The notes under the pieces: model-generated
Seen by the model: only the letters and a program-made list of their open reading frames with translations
Told to the model about the DNA's origin: nothing
Databases searched by the model: none
Shown here: positions 1-13,044 of the stretch, piece by piece
Numbering within the stretch: the first letter of the stretch is position 1
How the letters are laid out: each line of letters begins with the position of its first letter
Position numbers and translations under genes: made by a program
Source of the DNA: Antedon mediterranea
Taxonomy: Eukaryota; Echinodermata; Crinoidea; Comatulida; Antedonidae
Reading direction: 5' to 3'
Assembly (NCBI RefSeq): GCF_964355755.1
Contig: NC_092675.1
Location: 15,761,312-15,825,311 of the forward strand
Length of the DNA: 64,000 nucleotides

Positions 1-2028
1 AAAAAGTGGTTGCTTCATTCATATATAAACTTCATATCATTATGAATTATATAATTACATGACTAGTTTTATGATTTTTTCATAACGCATTATACTGTAC
101 ATAACAACATGCAATCACAAGTTGATTAGTTGACGGCAGCCACCGCATGGATGTGAAAAAACTTTTCGGGAAGTCAGGGTCACAACGCTAAAAACAGCAT
201 TACGATTCTTAGATAGATACTGATACTTATTAATATAATTATAATTATTTTAACGCGTGGGCGTAGTCGTATTTTAATTATTAATTCTTGTATGGCATAG
301 GCCAAGTTTCATCCATCGCTCTCTCGCTCGCGCAACGACTATCTAGGCTACAGTCAATCCCTATAACACTCCGTGGTGTGGCGGTAGTGCAAGCTATAAT
401 TATAGCGTGTCGGATTCCCTAACGGTGGGCAGTTGAGTTCCGGTGCCGGAATCCTAACCACGGCGTAAAAAATGATGTAAAAATTTCTGGAATTGCTTGT
501 TTTATATTGCTAAAGTTGCAGTCGGTATATTGTAACCCAGTTATAGTAATTACCAACAGTGGTTCTGTCCACAACATGAGGACAAGCCCATCCCATTTTT
601 GCTAGGCTTCGCACCTGTGAAAAGACGCCGGTCTAGCCTACTCGCGGCGGGTCTCTCTCTTCCATTTTGTTTTGGTAAGAAAATAGAATCACCGGTAAAA
701 TTAGAGCAAAAAAGTCTATACATAAATTAACACTACTTAAAAGTGCCTCATTGCATTTATTTTAGAACAATACATTTAAATGAAAATTGTATTTTTGAGC
801 TAAAATGTACAAGTTTAAATATCATTTTTCTTACATTTGATAATTTCTTGCAGGTATCACCACACAGGCCTAGCTCACGCTTTCAATACAACAACGAGGA
901 TTTCTGGGAAGGAAGTACGTAATGGGAAATCTAGACGGGTTTCTTGCGCTTTTTGTCAGATTTTGTTTAGCGCCCTCGTCGTACATTTTTTAACTGTATC
1001 GCGCCGCCGCCTTTTACAGATCTGGTGTAAATTTTATGTCATTATCTCAAATATGTTTTATTTTCGTTTCAGTTTTTATTTTTCATTGTATTTGTATTGA
1101 ATTTTGTAATTGGTATGGACGCACCATCTACGCATGTGTGCCACTGTTAAAAAAGTTTTGTTCCAAATAAATATTATTATTATTATTATTATGATTTATG
1201 GGAGGGCTATATAGAGTCACAAATTGGTCATATCTCGCCTACACCACATTCAATGGGCCTAGATTTACAATCCTGTATTCTTGTGATTGCAGCAAATTCT
1301 TCTTTTCAGTATCATTAGGCCTATTGTGCTAATGGGAATAATAATTTCTGAACACGTGATGATCTAGGGCTAGGTCTACGACTCGTCTATTTTACTGCGA
1401 TAAACGAAAGAATTTCAAATGTCTTCCAGTCGTATAAAAAAATTATTCCTTTTATTTCAGCTATATTTTTTCCAGTTACAAATATAAACCCAGACAACTT
1501 AGGCCTACTTATAAAAAAGAGGCTTCAAAAATACATCACTGAACTCAAGAAGATCTCCATTTTTGGTGAAGCCACAAAATACATATACACGTACATAATA
1601 GACCTATTGCAGTAAGATAAGCAAATCAATTAACATAATTTTCTACTTCTACTTTTCTATGACATCGTAGTGTATAAATAAACATTTTTTGTCAGACTTT
1701 AATTTAAGTTTCAAGAAGAAAATAAGAAATACACATCATTTGAGAAACATTCATTTAGTTTAAACGGTACCATATAATTACCGTAATTATTTAAAATAAC
1801 AAATATCAGAGATAATAAATTCTATCTAAAACTACACACGCCGCTCTGGATCAAGTAATAGTCCTACGAGTAATTTTTCAGAATTTTAATATTGTTTTAA
1901 TTTGTTAAAATATAAATCATACATTAATGTTAAAAACGATAGGCCTAATCATTTTGTTGTTGATTTATCCTAAATTTAATTCAGACGGGTCGTTACCAAG
2001 TTCCAAAATTACAGATCTGTTTACCAGG
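1..2028. other. intergenic, no gene recognised
   Basis: No convincing exon is seen on either strand. The open frame at 837-1100 has no recognisable domain and no family resemblance. A short ATT microsatellite lies at about 1168-1191, just after an AATAAA-like stretch, and resembles the 3' tail of an old retroelement. Two nested inverted repeats sit at 371-463. TAGGCCTA-type words are scattered through. The downstream untranslated region of the minus-strand tetraspanin gene should begin here, to the left of 2029. Confidence 0.5.
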
Positions 2029-4319
2029 TTACCAATGCGCCTTTACAAACTCTATGTCTCCAATAAGACTAGCAGCCATTCCGATCGCCACAATTTCAAA
2101 TAATGTCATTGAACCGACTATGACCGCTAGAAAGACTAGGTTATTAGTCAACCAGGTGATGACAGCCTCTTTGCAACCTTTTGTGTAGATAACCTGAGAA
2201 TCTGGAGTATCTGGAACCAGTGCTTCATTGCCACATTGGTAGTTTACAACACCTTCTGCCTCCTCAACGCAACAAGAAAACGGTACACTGCATTTTGTAA
2301 CACGGGCAACGCCGCTACAATTGTAATATCTTGAAAAGAAAAGATGACTAAAAATGTTATCTTATTAATTTCGTATAATCAGGGAAGAGTTAAATTACAA
2401 TTTAACTCTTCCCTGGTATAATGAACATGGTTACGAGATTGTGATATGCGCAATTCAATCACATGATGCGCAAATCAGCGCGAAAGTTACAATCATTTTT
2501 GGATCAGGTAAGATTTATTCTTTATTTTGACAATGTTGGTAGTAATGTATTAGTAATGGGTATTAGTGAAAACAGATCGACTGTGAGACACGGTCACCGA
2601 GATAACCTACATAGATTTAAACAACAGTTACAATGGCCATGATGAATTTGAAAACTTACAAGTTAACTTCCCAATCGCTTGGTTCGTTTATACCACAACA
2701 TTGCAAGTACTCTTGTATTGTATCGATAATAAACTGTGTGTCTGGATCATCTAAATAAATTCAAAACAGTTTAATAGAATTTAACAACTTATTGTTATTA
2801 ATCCACCATGCATCATTCAATGTCCATCTCCATAAGTCGTCGTCGTGTCGACTCTTTCATCTCGTCCCTCCATCATGTCTTCATGGAGGAATTATCCTCT
2901 ATTATGTTGTCATGGAGGAATTATCCTTTACCATGTTGACATGGAGGAATTATACTTCACCATGTTGCCATGGAGGAATTATCCTTTACCATGTTTCCAT
3001 GGAGGAATTATCCTTCACCATGTTGCCATGGAGGAATTATTCTTCACCATGTTTCCATGGAGGAATTATCCTTTACCATGTTGTCATGGAGGAATTATCC
3101 TTTACCATGTTGACATGGAGGAATTATCCATCACCATGTTGCCATAGAGGAATTATCCTTCACCATGTTGCCATGGAGGAATTATCCTTTGCCATGTTTC
3201 CATGGAGGAATTATCCTTCGCCATGTTGCCATGGAGGAAGTATCCTTCACCATGTTGCCATGGGGGAATTATCCTTCACCATGTTGCCATGGAGGAATTA
3301 TCCTTTACCATGTTTCCATGGAGGAATTATCCTTCACCATGTTGCCATGGAGGAATTATCCTTCACCATGTTTCCATGGAGGAATTATCCTTTACCATGT
3401 TGTCATGGAGGAATTATCCTTTACCATGTTGACATGGAGGAATTATCCTTCACCATGTTGCCATGGAGGAATTATCTTTCACCATGTTTCCATGGAGGAA
3501 TTATCCTTTACCATGTTGTCATGGAGGAATTATCCTTTACCATGTTGACATGGAGGAATTATCCTTCACTAGGTTGCCATGGTGGAATTATCCATTACCA
3601 TGTTTCCATGGAGGAATTATCCTTCACCATGTTGCCATGGAGGAATTACCCTCCACCATGTTGCCATGGAGGAATTATCCTTCACCATGTTGCCATGGAG
3701 AAATTATCCTGTACCATGTTTCCATGGAGGAATTATCCTTCACCATGTTGCTATGGAGGAATTATCCTTTACCATGTTACCCTGGAGGAATTATCCTTCA
3801 CCATGTTTCCATGGAGGAATTATCCTTTGTTGACATAGAGGAATTATCTTCCATCATGTTGTCGAGGAGGATCTAACCTCCATCATGTTGTGATAACTCA
3901 CCTTGATAGTTTTTCATACCATTCATTACAAAGGTTTCTATTGAGCCGACGACTTCGTCCTGATAAAAATAGGCCAACACAGCAGCAGTTGCTTCAAGTA
4001 TGAGGATAAGAATCATCGAGTATCGGAACATTTTTAGCATGGTTGTATTTTCTCTTAGTGAACCGATACATCCGAGTGTCGACAAAATAATAACGATGAA
4101 TCCGATCACAATGAACACCCATAAGGGATCTACACTAATAGTACCCCCTTCAATAACATCTGTAATTGCGCTGACGTCCTTGGAGTACACACCCCAGATC
4201 CCAAATCCAAAAATGGCGCCACCGAGGAAAAAGAATAGAACATTCACCAATACCATGGTGTACTTGACACACAGGCTGACATGAGCCGTGTTCCTTTGCC
4301 TCGGATGTCTTCCCGCCAT
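2029..4319 (-). CDS. tetraspanin, TspanC8-type (copy A)
   Basis: Three coding exons on the minus strand: 4319-3902, 2750-2660 and 2329-2029 (810 bp, 269 aa). All junctions are GT-AG and phases agree (1, then 2). Exon 1 encodes a short cytoplasmic N-terminus, TM1, the small loop, TM2 and TM3. Exon 2 carries the CCG motif at residues 157-159. Exon 3 carries the rest of the large loop, TM4 and a C-terminus ending DIEFVKAHW. The large loop has eight cysteines (CCG, NC, KC, SCC, QCG, KGC), the signature of TspanC8 tetraspanins (Tspan5/14/17/33 group), which in vertebrates escort the protease ADAM10. The order SVPFSCC ... VVNYQCG ... VIYTKGC matches that group. The ATG lies five bases after an acceptor-like TTTATTTCAG, so an untranslated 5' exon is expected upstream. 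Intron 1 contains a large minisatellite. The family call is firm; the exact vertebrate orthologue is not. Confidence 0.9.
2380..2415. repeat. perfect 16-bp hairpin
   Basis: CAGGGAAGAGTTAAAT is followed after four bases by its exact reverse complement. It lies in intron 2 of tetraspanin copy A. A degenerate relative is found 61 kb away at about 63386-63425, in intron 1 of the TMEM243-like gene, so this is probably a very short dispersed fold-back element. Confidence 0.7.
2870..3880. repeat. 29-bp minisatellite, about 34 units
   Basis: Tandem units of about 29 bp begin CATGGAGGAATTATCC and continue with a CACCATGTTG-like half. Successive CATGGAGGA starts fall at 2882, 2911 and 2940. The array lies entirely in intron 1 of tetraspanin copy A. 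Units differ by point changes, often alternating TTGCC/TTTCC/TTGAC before the next CATGG. Because 29 is not a multiple of three and the unit lacks stops, all plus-strand frames stay open for long stretches. These are not genes. Confidence 0.95.
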
Positions 4320-7300
4320 TTATTCTGAAATAAAATTATTATCCATAATTAATGTAATTATAGCTTTATTGGTCACATGAAATGGATGACGAAATACAGT
4401 ACTTTTTTTCTATAACCATTGTTGAAACTAGAAACCATCTACTGTAATCTATATATCGAAATTATGCAGTTTAAAACATCAAAAATAATATCTATAGACT
4501 ATAGTAGGCCTACTATTTTGCTGCCAATATAACATTACACGTAACAGCTTGTATTGTTATTGTTTACCACTACAGCCTGTACTACACAAATGACTAATTC
4601 AGCCTTTATAAAGGCCACCTCTATCATGATTCCAATGTTTTATATCATATCAATAGGCCTATCACATATAATTGTGGTAATTTATAAATGAGTATTTAAA
4701 AAGAAAAGAACATTGGATCTGTGACTACCACGTGCCTACCTTCAAGAGGTACCATACACACCTTCCAAAACACAGTTGTTTTATTGATATTTTCCAGTTT
4801 TTAGGCTTAATAATTAACACGACGTTCAGTATCACCAACAGGAAGTATTTAAGCATGACGGGCGTACTGTTTGTTGGTAACGGTTGACGTATTTACTACA
4901 ATAAAACATTTACTGTACCATGTAAATAATACAGACGCTGACGTAGCAGGCCTTTGTGCGTCTTTTTCTAGGGCCACTTGGTTGTATGATCGAACGACTG
5001 AATTCACTATTGTGTGCTGTTCTAGCTTTTTACAACAAAAATGAATTCTCCTACTACTATTCATAGTAGGCCTTTTACTTCTGTGGTTTTATTTTTAAGC
5101 GCACTTCCTCCTGTCAGAATATGGATTTGTAACAACTCGTCATGAGAGACAACGATTATCAAAACGTGTGGTGGTAATGAAATAATATGTGCAATATTTC
5201 TCAGCCATTTCAATCACTCAATCTTTACATCGGATTCGTGACAACTTTTTGCTAAAAATTAGGTTTTGAATTGCAAATACTGTATAAAGAATCAATTCCT
5301 ACTTCTATTGACATAACTACTAGTCACACGTGACATAGACGTAGGCCTACCATGCGTAGTATGCACTAGGAAGCCGGGTGGTTAATTAACGGATTTCACT
5401 ATATAGGCCTACGCCAGTATTACGCCGTTGGTGCTGTGTACGACATGATCCCCATCCTGAGACCTCACTATTTACAGTTCATCCAAATAGGCCTACTGTA
5501 CGGTAGGACCTACTCATGACATTAGGCGGTTATAATATTATGAAAGAACAGAAAACACAACATTAACAAATTCGGCTGTTGAAAATATTATTTCAATAAG
5601 TTTCAACGTTGTCTAAATTTGTTTAGGAAAAATTCTGTGCACAGTTAATATTCAGTGTATATGTTTTCATATTTACATTTTTATAAATCATTTACGTGGT
5701 ACTGTAAATTGTAAAACGACATTAAAAACAGATGAATAATTTAATAGGCGCTATAATATTAATATTAGCAGGCCTGTGCAAAATAAATTGACGAAATAAA
5801 TGAATTTCGCATAATTCATGTGTATTATTATTATTATAAATATTAGTTCTTGAAAATTCATTTGGATCCAAGTTAATAATTAATATCTTTTTTTGTTGTT
5901 AGTCCAGTACAGTAAAACAACAAAGTAACGATAAAAAAAACAGAGCGTTAGCGAAACTGATTAACCTTGTACTTACTGCATTAGATCAAAAAGAAAGAAC
6001 ACTCTTCTTAAATTATAATTACAGTAAGCGCCACTGGATCCGCCCGTTGGATCACCCGCCCTTGATATAGTAATTACAGTAATTCAATACACAAAATAAT
6101 TTCCTAACAAATAATTGGTATTTAAAATATATAAGGTGAAATATATCATTATTATGTATGTTCGTTTAAACTTATATACGCACAATTAAATATAGACCTA
6201 CGTAACCTATATAGAACGCGTTGCTATATTTAATGGACATTCAAAATGTATTAATATAATAAGCCTATTGTAATATATAAAATGAAACAATACGACGATG
6301 CGTACTAATAGAAAAAAAAAAAATTCTCGAATCACCTTGATCTATCCACTAGGATGGAACACGAGGAGGTAAGCGTAACGCAAGTGAGTTGACCAATGAC
6401 AAACAACAGTTCGAATAATCCATAACTTGTCATTGGTCATAATGTTTGCGTTGCGCTTACGTCGTCATGCCGATCTTCAACCGGATCTGGTACGATACGG
6501 TTGATATGGGCCTACTATAACGTGTGGTTAAGATATTAAAATTGTTACTACAAGAAAGCATTGATATACTGTACGGTGATGTATTTATAGTATATTAAGT
6601 ACGGTAGTCAATAAATAGTCATATTACCATAGTAACTGGATTTGTGCGTCAGTGTGCACATGTTCACTTACGTCAGAAGGAAATTAATATTTTAAACCCA
6701 AGATAAAAACAATCATAATATTTTAAATCAAACCGTTAAATAAAGGCTATGATACGAGTTATTGCATAGTCTGCGTAATAGCACAATTTCTTAGCACAGG
6801 GATGTTTAAAATGGATTTATAAATCTGGGATTTAAATCTATACGATACTCTGCTTTTATCCCCCAAAAATATGCATACATAAAGAATAACAATAATATAT
6901 AAATACAAAATGTCTAAGAGATGGGATTACGTATGTTGTCACTATAAACACAAATGAATTATATTATTTGGAATGAATGAATGCTTTACTCTATTCTTGG
7001 AAGAAAGACAATTAAATTAGCACATTCTTTTCTCTATGCATGGAGTTAAAGACGGTCCAATATGAGTTACATTGTCGTTTCTACTACGTTCAAACATCCG
7101 ATATCCCTCGATGAGAGGCACTAACGTTCGGCCTACATTATAAAACCATCGGAGTTAACGTTACATCGGATGTATATCTCAAGAGCACACGGAACGGAGT
7201 TAACTCAGATGCATGTGAACATAGCTATTTTAGGGAGCTTTCGATTTGCGAAAGACCGACGACCAAACTACCTAATGTTATTTACCTCAGTGTACGCATG

Positions 7301-7450
7301 CGGGAATATTGGGACGCGTGTCCTCGCTCCTCACCACCTCGATGGTTTCTGGGTTTTGGCGACGACTGACGACACGTCGATTAGTCGTGATCTAGGTTGG
7401 TCGTCGGTCCTCCGTCGTCGCAAATCGAAAGCTCCATAAATGTCCCGTCA
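4320..7450. other. intergenic between two tetraspanin genes
   Basis: No exon with family resemblance is seen. The 5' regulatory and untranslated exon of copy A should lie at its left part. Frames at 4849-5064 and 7170-7439 lack domains. Many TAGGCCTA words are present. Confidence 0.5.
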
Positions 7451-8931
7451 TTACCAATATGATTTCACGGCTTCAATGTCGTTAATCATCCCTTTCGCTA
7501 GGCAAATAAAAATACACTGAAGAACCATCAACGCTCCGCCAGCTATACTGATAAAAATGATATTTGTTCGGAACCAATCTTTTAACTCATCGGCGCATCC
7601 AGAAGTATATATAATTTTTTCTTGCTCAGCTTTACTTAGCTCCAATACACCATAACCGCATTGGTAATTTACAACACCATCAATAGGTCTGCAACAGGAA
7701 TACGGTACGCTGCACTCTGTAGCCGCGGGTCCATCACACGTGAAATACCTGTTGGGGAAGGTAAACAAGGAAATGGACAATATAGGCCTATAACTGTATC
7801 ATCATGAGTCACATAGATAATGTGCTACCATTAACAAAAATAATGGCAAGGTAACTGGCAGGTACAGCCCCGGTACAGCATGTTCACGTCGTACGTGTTG
7901 CATAGGCCATCCATGGTAATTATTGTTAAATGAGAGGCGTCTTCGAAAGCAAATTAAATAAAGAAGTATTAGTGCCGGTAAGTCAGATAGGCCTAGCCCA
8001 TTACTGATAGCATACGGTCAAAATGAGAATTGAAGAGAAGTGACATTTATAAGTTTGATGATGATATAACAACTTACATATTAGCTTGCCAATCATTCGG
8101 TTCGTATATTCCACAACACTCCAGACCTTGGTGCATCTCATCTGCTATGTATTGAGTATCGGTATCATCTAAATATTGAAAGCATGGAGGCAAAACACAA
8201 AAATTGACATTTCTTTTCATGCTTTTTTCTCTCACAAACATAGAAGGGATTTTCCGGTCACCATTAGAAGGAGCGGTGCATTTAAATAACTAACTCTCTA
8301 ATCAAGAGTATTTAGTGTTTTAGTACTGTAATAAGATGCTTTAGGTTTTTCAATGATAACATTGAAATTTGCGCGTGGGAATAGTCCATTGTATAAATAG
8401 GGATATATTAGACTTTTTTTTTAAAATTAGCGTTCAATCCTTACCATAATAAGATAAAATAGTTTTGTTCACGTAGTTTTCCAGAATGCTCACAACTTTT
8501 TCCTGGTAGACATATCCAAGCACTCCGGCGGTAATTTCAAGTAAAAATATTAAGATTACAGAGTATGCAAAGAATTTTAACATGCAAGTGTTCTCTCGCA
8601 AAGCACCAATACAACCAAAGAATGCTAGGGTAAAAATCAGACTGCCTACAAATACAAACATCCACATAGGGTCTAACTTCACTTGTTCTTCTTCAGCAAT
8701 TGCATCTATAACACCGCCGTTCTTCGCTATCAGGCCCCATATCCCAAATCCCAAAATAGCAGCCCCAAGAATCCAAAATAAAACGTTCATAAAAAACATA
8801 GAGTATTTGGTACAGAGGCTCACTTCGACGCCAGGCGGTGCCCCTAACCTCCTACGTCTGCGGATTGGAGCTTGTTGCTGAGAATGACTCTTGCCACCTT
8901 CAGGATGTACTGGTTTGTTTTGGTATGCCAT
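7451..8931 (-). CDS. tetraspanin, TspanC8-type (copy B)
   Basis: Three coding exons on the minus strand: 8931-8445, 8168-8078 and 7748-7451 (876 bp, 291 aa). Exon 2 is 91 bp, as in copy A, and both intron phases match copy A, so the pair arose by tandem duplication. The N-terminus is longer and basic, with a run of arginines (IRRRRR at about residues 23-28). Four membrane segments are visible. The large loop has CCG in exon 2 and eight cysteines overall (CCG, FTC, TEC, SCC, QCG, SGC), again the TspanC8 pattern. The C-terminus ends DIEAVKSYW, very close to vertebrate Tspan5/14/17. The likely role is as a membrane scaffold that escorts an ADAM10-like protease, inferred from the subgroup. The ATG follows an acceptor-like TTAATTTTTAG by about 15 bases, implying a 5' untranslated exon. 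Confidence 0.9.
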
Positions 8932-10828
8932 TGTGTCTTAATACTACTAAAAATTAAGAAAAAATTAACAATATTCCTTGAAATTTTTTTTGAATTACGA
9001 ATCATTTTCCAGAGCCTATCAACAATGGTAATGACATTTTCATTTCAAATCAACCTTAATACCATACACACCTTTTACATACAACCTTAGTAAATATACT
9101 GTATCTGCTGTGTGTATGGATTTTGTGAGTGCCAAAGTAAATACGGTAAGTGTATTTCAAACATTTTTTTTTTCCTTTTTCTTTTTTTTGTTTATTCATT
9201 TTTTAAAATACAACCCATAACACAAAGTCACTTTAAACAAATATAAAGTAATAGGTATCAAAGTGATATGAACGTTTAACGTACAGTGATCAAACAATAT
9301 TAAAAACTATAAATTAAATTAGCCAGATATATACATTTAATAATTTCAAACATTTTATTAACTGTAACATTATGATTAAATTATGTTTTTACATTCACAC
9401 AATCATGCGAGGGCGCTATTATAGTTTAATAAGATAACAGAAGTACTGTATATCGTTTTCTTCCATGGTTGGTCACACAAATAAACCCCGTAAATGCAAT
9501 TTAATTCATATATACTTGAACTATTCCTCCTGAAACATGTTAGTATGTGACCTCGAGATCATATCCATGGCGACGTATTGTAACCAGGGGGTATAATGTC
9601 AACGCAGATCGATTAAAAATATCTTTTTAGGCGTAATTAATTTATAATAATTTTCAATTTGAAATAAATGTCAAAACAGGCAATGTAACCGTGATCTGGA
9701 CTGTGTCTTAATGATGCTACTGTAGTGTCGTGACCAGATTCGTACTGAAAATATACATGATAAAATGGAGATGAGAGAGAAAAGGCTATTATGTCGTTTA
9801 GGCCTTGTTGAGTATTTCGTTGCCCTTTCCAACAAGAGGAAGTAATTTAAGCTATCCGCATTGCTCACCTCGGGAACGCTAACAATCATGTTCGCGCTAC
9901 AGTGTAAAATCAGACTATCTGTAATGTGAAAAATCCCACAATGACATAACATAACTTACCATCTACACAAGTAAGGCAGGTTTTTCTCGTCTTAATAATT
10001 CCTTTTTTTACACGCCTTAAAAAATACTCCCCTTCGAGGTTGCTTATGTTTAATGTTTAATATGTAGACATATCTCTTTTGAAGTGTTTACTGGTTACAA
10101 TGTTTACAAGCAGATAAAACCGTTGTAGTCATAAGGTCTAAAGTCCAAACAATCGTCATAATAAGGCATTTATTAATTAACACAAGCGATGACTGTTCGG
10201 AAAACATCAATATGTGTGAACCTATTGATTAGAGTTCCGATTGCAGACCATTGTCGATTAATTAATGACATACCCCCTCTATAAAGACGATGCCTTGCGT
10301 GACAGTTCCAGTCTGAATAGTTACTCCTAATACAGTAGTAACTGTATTACTCCTAATACAGTAGTAACTGTATATTATTATTATAGGCCTACATTTTCAG
10401 TTTCTTCAGATATGGTTGAACAACTCCTACCTTCCTAACAACGTTCAATACAATTGATATGATTGAATGTTGTTGTAAGCTTCAACTACGGCCGCGTCAA
10501 TGACTTACCACCTCTGTTTGTTTCTAATTCATGAAGTAAAACAAATATCATCTCGCAGATAAATAGCGACTGTTATATGTTTACGCCTATAGCTTTAATT
10601 CAACATGAAATTATATTTTTCAGTAAAAATATGAATGGATCAATCTAATGTAGTAAATACTAATACATAGAAATGTAAGAAAAAATCGAAGCTCATGCAC
10701 CGGGTAAGAAAATATAGGACTTATATTAGCTGCGTGGTTTTTATCGTTATCTTAATTATAAATTTAGTTCATCTGAACTCGGTGCGAATTAACATAGGCT
10801 TAGGCCTTTACTATACTTAATTTATATA
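8932..10828. other. intergenic, upstream of tetraspanin B
   Basis: No gene recognised. The first roughly 180 bp are duplicated beside the truncated tetraspanin copy at 11268-11560. A short tandem duplication containing TAATACAGTAGTAACTG occurs around 10325-10375. The minus-strand frame at 9671-9952 has no domain. Confidence 0.45.
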
Positions 10829-10955
10829 TCATGTTTACTGCGGTCAAATCTACAGTAATTAAGTTTGAGTAAAGATTTGTCTGTTATGCGTCCCGTATCC
10901 TAATGTGTTTGCCATCTTTGGCATGACATTAAAAGAACAAACCAAAATTAACAGA

Positions 10956-11267
10956 TTAACAAATCAGACTGCCTACAAATTGGCCTACAAACATCCACAT
11001 AGGTTCTAACTTTACTTGTTCTTCTTCAGCAATTGCATCTATAAAACCGCCGTTCTTCGCTATCAGGCCCCATATCCCAAATCCCAAAATAGCAGCCCCA
11101 AAAATCCAAAATAACGACACGTTCAAAAACAACATAGAATTGGTACATGAGAGGCTCACTTCGACGCCAGGCGGTGCCCCTAACCTCCTACGTCTACGGA
11201 TTGGAACTTGTTGCTGAGAATGACTCTTGCCACCTTCAAGATGTACTGGTTTGTTTTGGTATGCCAT
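10956..11267 (-). pseudogene. truncated tetraspanin exon 1 (third copy)
   Basis: The minus-strand frame starts MAYQNKPVHLEGGKSHS and is nearly identical to exon 1 of copy B through TM1 and the small loop. It then stops after GSLIC, where copy B continues into TM2. Several small in-frame length changes disturb TM1 (NVSLFW for NVLFW) and the start of TM2. No second or third exon is found nearby. The similarity continues about 290 bp upstream of the ATG into non-coding sequence, so this is a DNA-level duplicate, not a retrocopy. It cannot make a four-pass tetraspanin. Confidence 0.85.
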
Positions 11268-11406
11268 TGTGTCTTAATACTACTAAAAATTAAGACAAAA
11301 TTAACAATATTCCTTGACATTTTTACAGAGAATTACGAATCATTTTCCAGAGATATTGCCTATCAACAATGGTAATGAAATTTTAATTTCAAATCAACCT
11401 TATACC

Positions 11407-11450
11407 ATGGACCTATAAATTAGTTAATTTAATTTATATTATAGGTCCAT
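11407..11450. repeat. short hairpin insertion
   Basis: ATGGACCTATAA and its exact reverse complement TTATAGGTCCAT flank an AT-rich loop. The hairpin interrupts sequence that is otherwise shared with the upstream flank of tetraspanin copy B. Confidence 0.55.
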
Positions 11451-11699
11451 GCTTATACCATACACACTTTTTACATACAACCATAAATACTATATAACAT
11501 TTTCATTTCAAATCAACATTACCATACACACTTTTTACATACAACCTTTAGTAAATATACTTGTATCGTATACTTTTCATGTTTATTGCGGTCAAATCTA
11601 CAGTAATTAAGTTTGAGTAATTATTTGTCTGTTATGTGTCCCGTATCCTAATGATGTGTTTGCCATCTTTGGCAAAGAACAAACCAAAATTAACACACA

Positions 11700-12972
11700 C
11701 ACACAAAACGAAAAACAGACATAGAAAGTAAAATAAAAAAGAATGCTAACAATTTTCAGTATATTTTGCGTAGGCCTTTTTAAATATCTTTTTCAAAACA
11801 TTATATCGTAAAGAATATTGAAATTCAACAGGCTGGAATCCCATCACCAGTAATTAAAATGGAGACCAATAATTAAACAGTAATTGGATAATAAACTCAT
11901 ATATTGAATCAATGATATCTTGGCTCAGATAACATTATTCTTTATTTCGGACCAAAAGCAACAAAAATACGTTGAATGTAAAGTAATAATAAACGCAATC
12001 ATGTAAAAAGAAAACATTTTGATTGAGAAATACCAAAACATTTGATAAAAGACAGGAATTGTGAACAACGAGAGTCTACAACAGAAAATTGCATTTTTAC
12101 AAGCATTAACCTGACACAATTTAACATAAAGATGTAAACGTAAAGGTTTTTACAATGAATATTACAAACAGAGGACATTAAAGTAAATTATAATCATTTA
12201 ACGAAACGTGTAATCTACTATATTTAAATAGTTGGGTATTATAGGACATGCTCGAGGTGGATAAAGCGAATACAAATCCGTCCTCAAAGAAACACCCTAT
12301 TGTTTGTAATTTTGGGCGTCCCAAAAAAGAAGACAATAGTGAGCGATAGCGATAATTAGCAAATAATAAAGAAAACAATTAAAGCATTCAATACGGTAAT
12401 AGTAAAAGAAAGAACATTACGAAGTCGGTAACTACACAAACATTCGTTTAGCAAGTTATGTTATATTCGATTCGATTGAGGCCCAAGCTTCATACAAAAC
12501 AATTATTTATAAGTATATATTTCTTGGCAAACGAAATTAAGGACATTAAATATTGATTAAAAAATTAAGACATAAAATAAAAAAACTATATTAAATGTAG
12601 CTCCGTCATGAATCTATATAAGCTCCATGGTTACGTTATACGTATAAACATAAACAGCCATTTCGAAGAAATTTAAGATATATAGGGTATTTGTTGTCTC
12701 TTTTAAACTACAACAAATATCACATCATTGAACTAAAAGTATATATCTAAACATTGTAAATGATTCAGCTTTTTAAATAAAACTTCCCAAGTTAATTTAA
12801 ATCTGTATCAACATCTTCTTTTCTTTTTAATTATGCTGTAATTCACCATGATTTCACTCAAATTTCAAACGCTTTTTCACATTTCATAATAATATTTATT
12901 TCCTTCATAATATATAATATATAAATAATATAGTACAAAGTTCATAATTAAATAGAAATAAGGTAGTAAAAA

Positions 12973-13044
<72 letters not shown>

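Larger units (their letters stand above)
10829..11695. repeat. direct repeats flanking the tetraspanin fragment
   Basis: About 120 bp at 10829-10953 (ATGTTTACTGCGGTCAAATC onward to ACCAAAATTAACA) recur in the same orientation at about 11578-11695 with small differences. They bracket the truncated tetraspanin exon at 10956-11267 and its duplicated upstream flank. This looks like the scar of a segmental duplication or an unequal exchange. Confidence 0.7.

Noticed and set aside
837-1100. 87-residue open frame
   Set aside because: No domain, no splice support, no resemblance to a known family.
2792-3876. Several overlapping plus-strand open frames of 76-348 residues
   Set aside because: All are readings of the 29-bp minisatellite, with repeated peptides in three frames, and lie within a tetraspanin intron.
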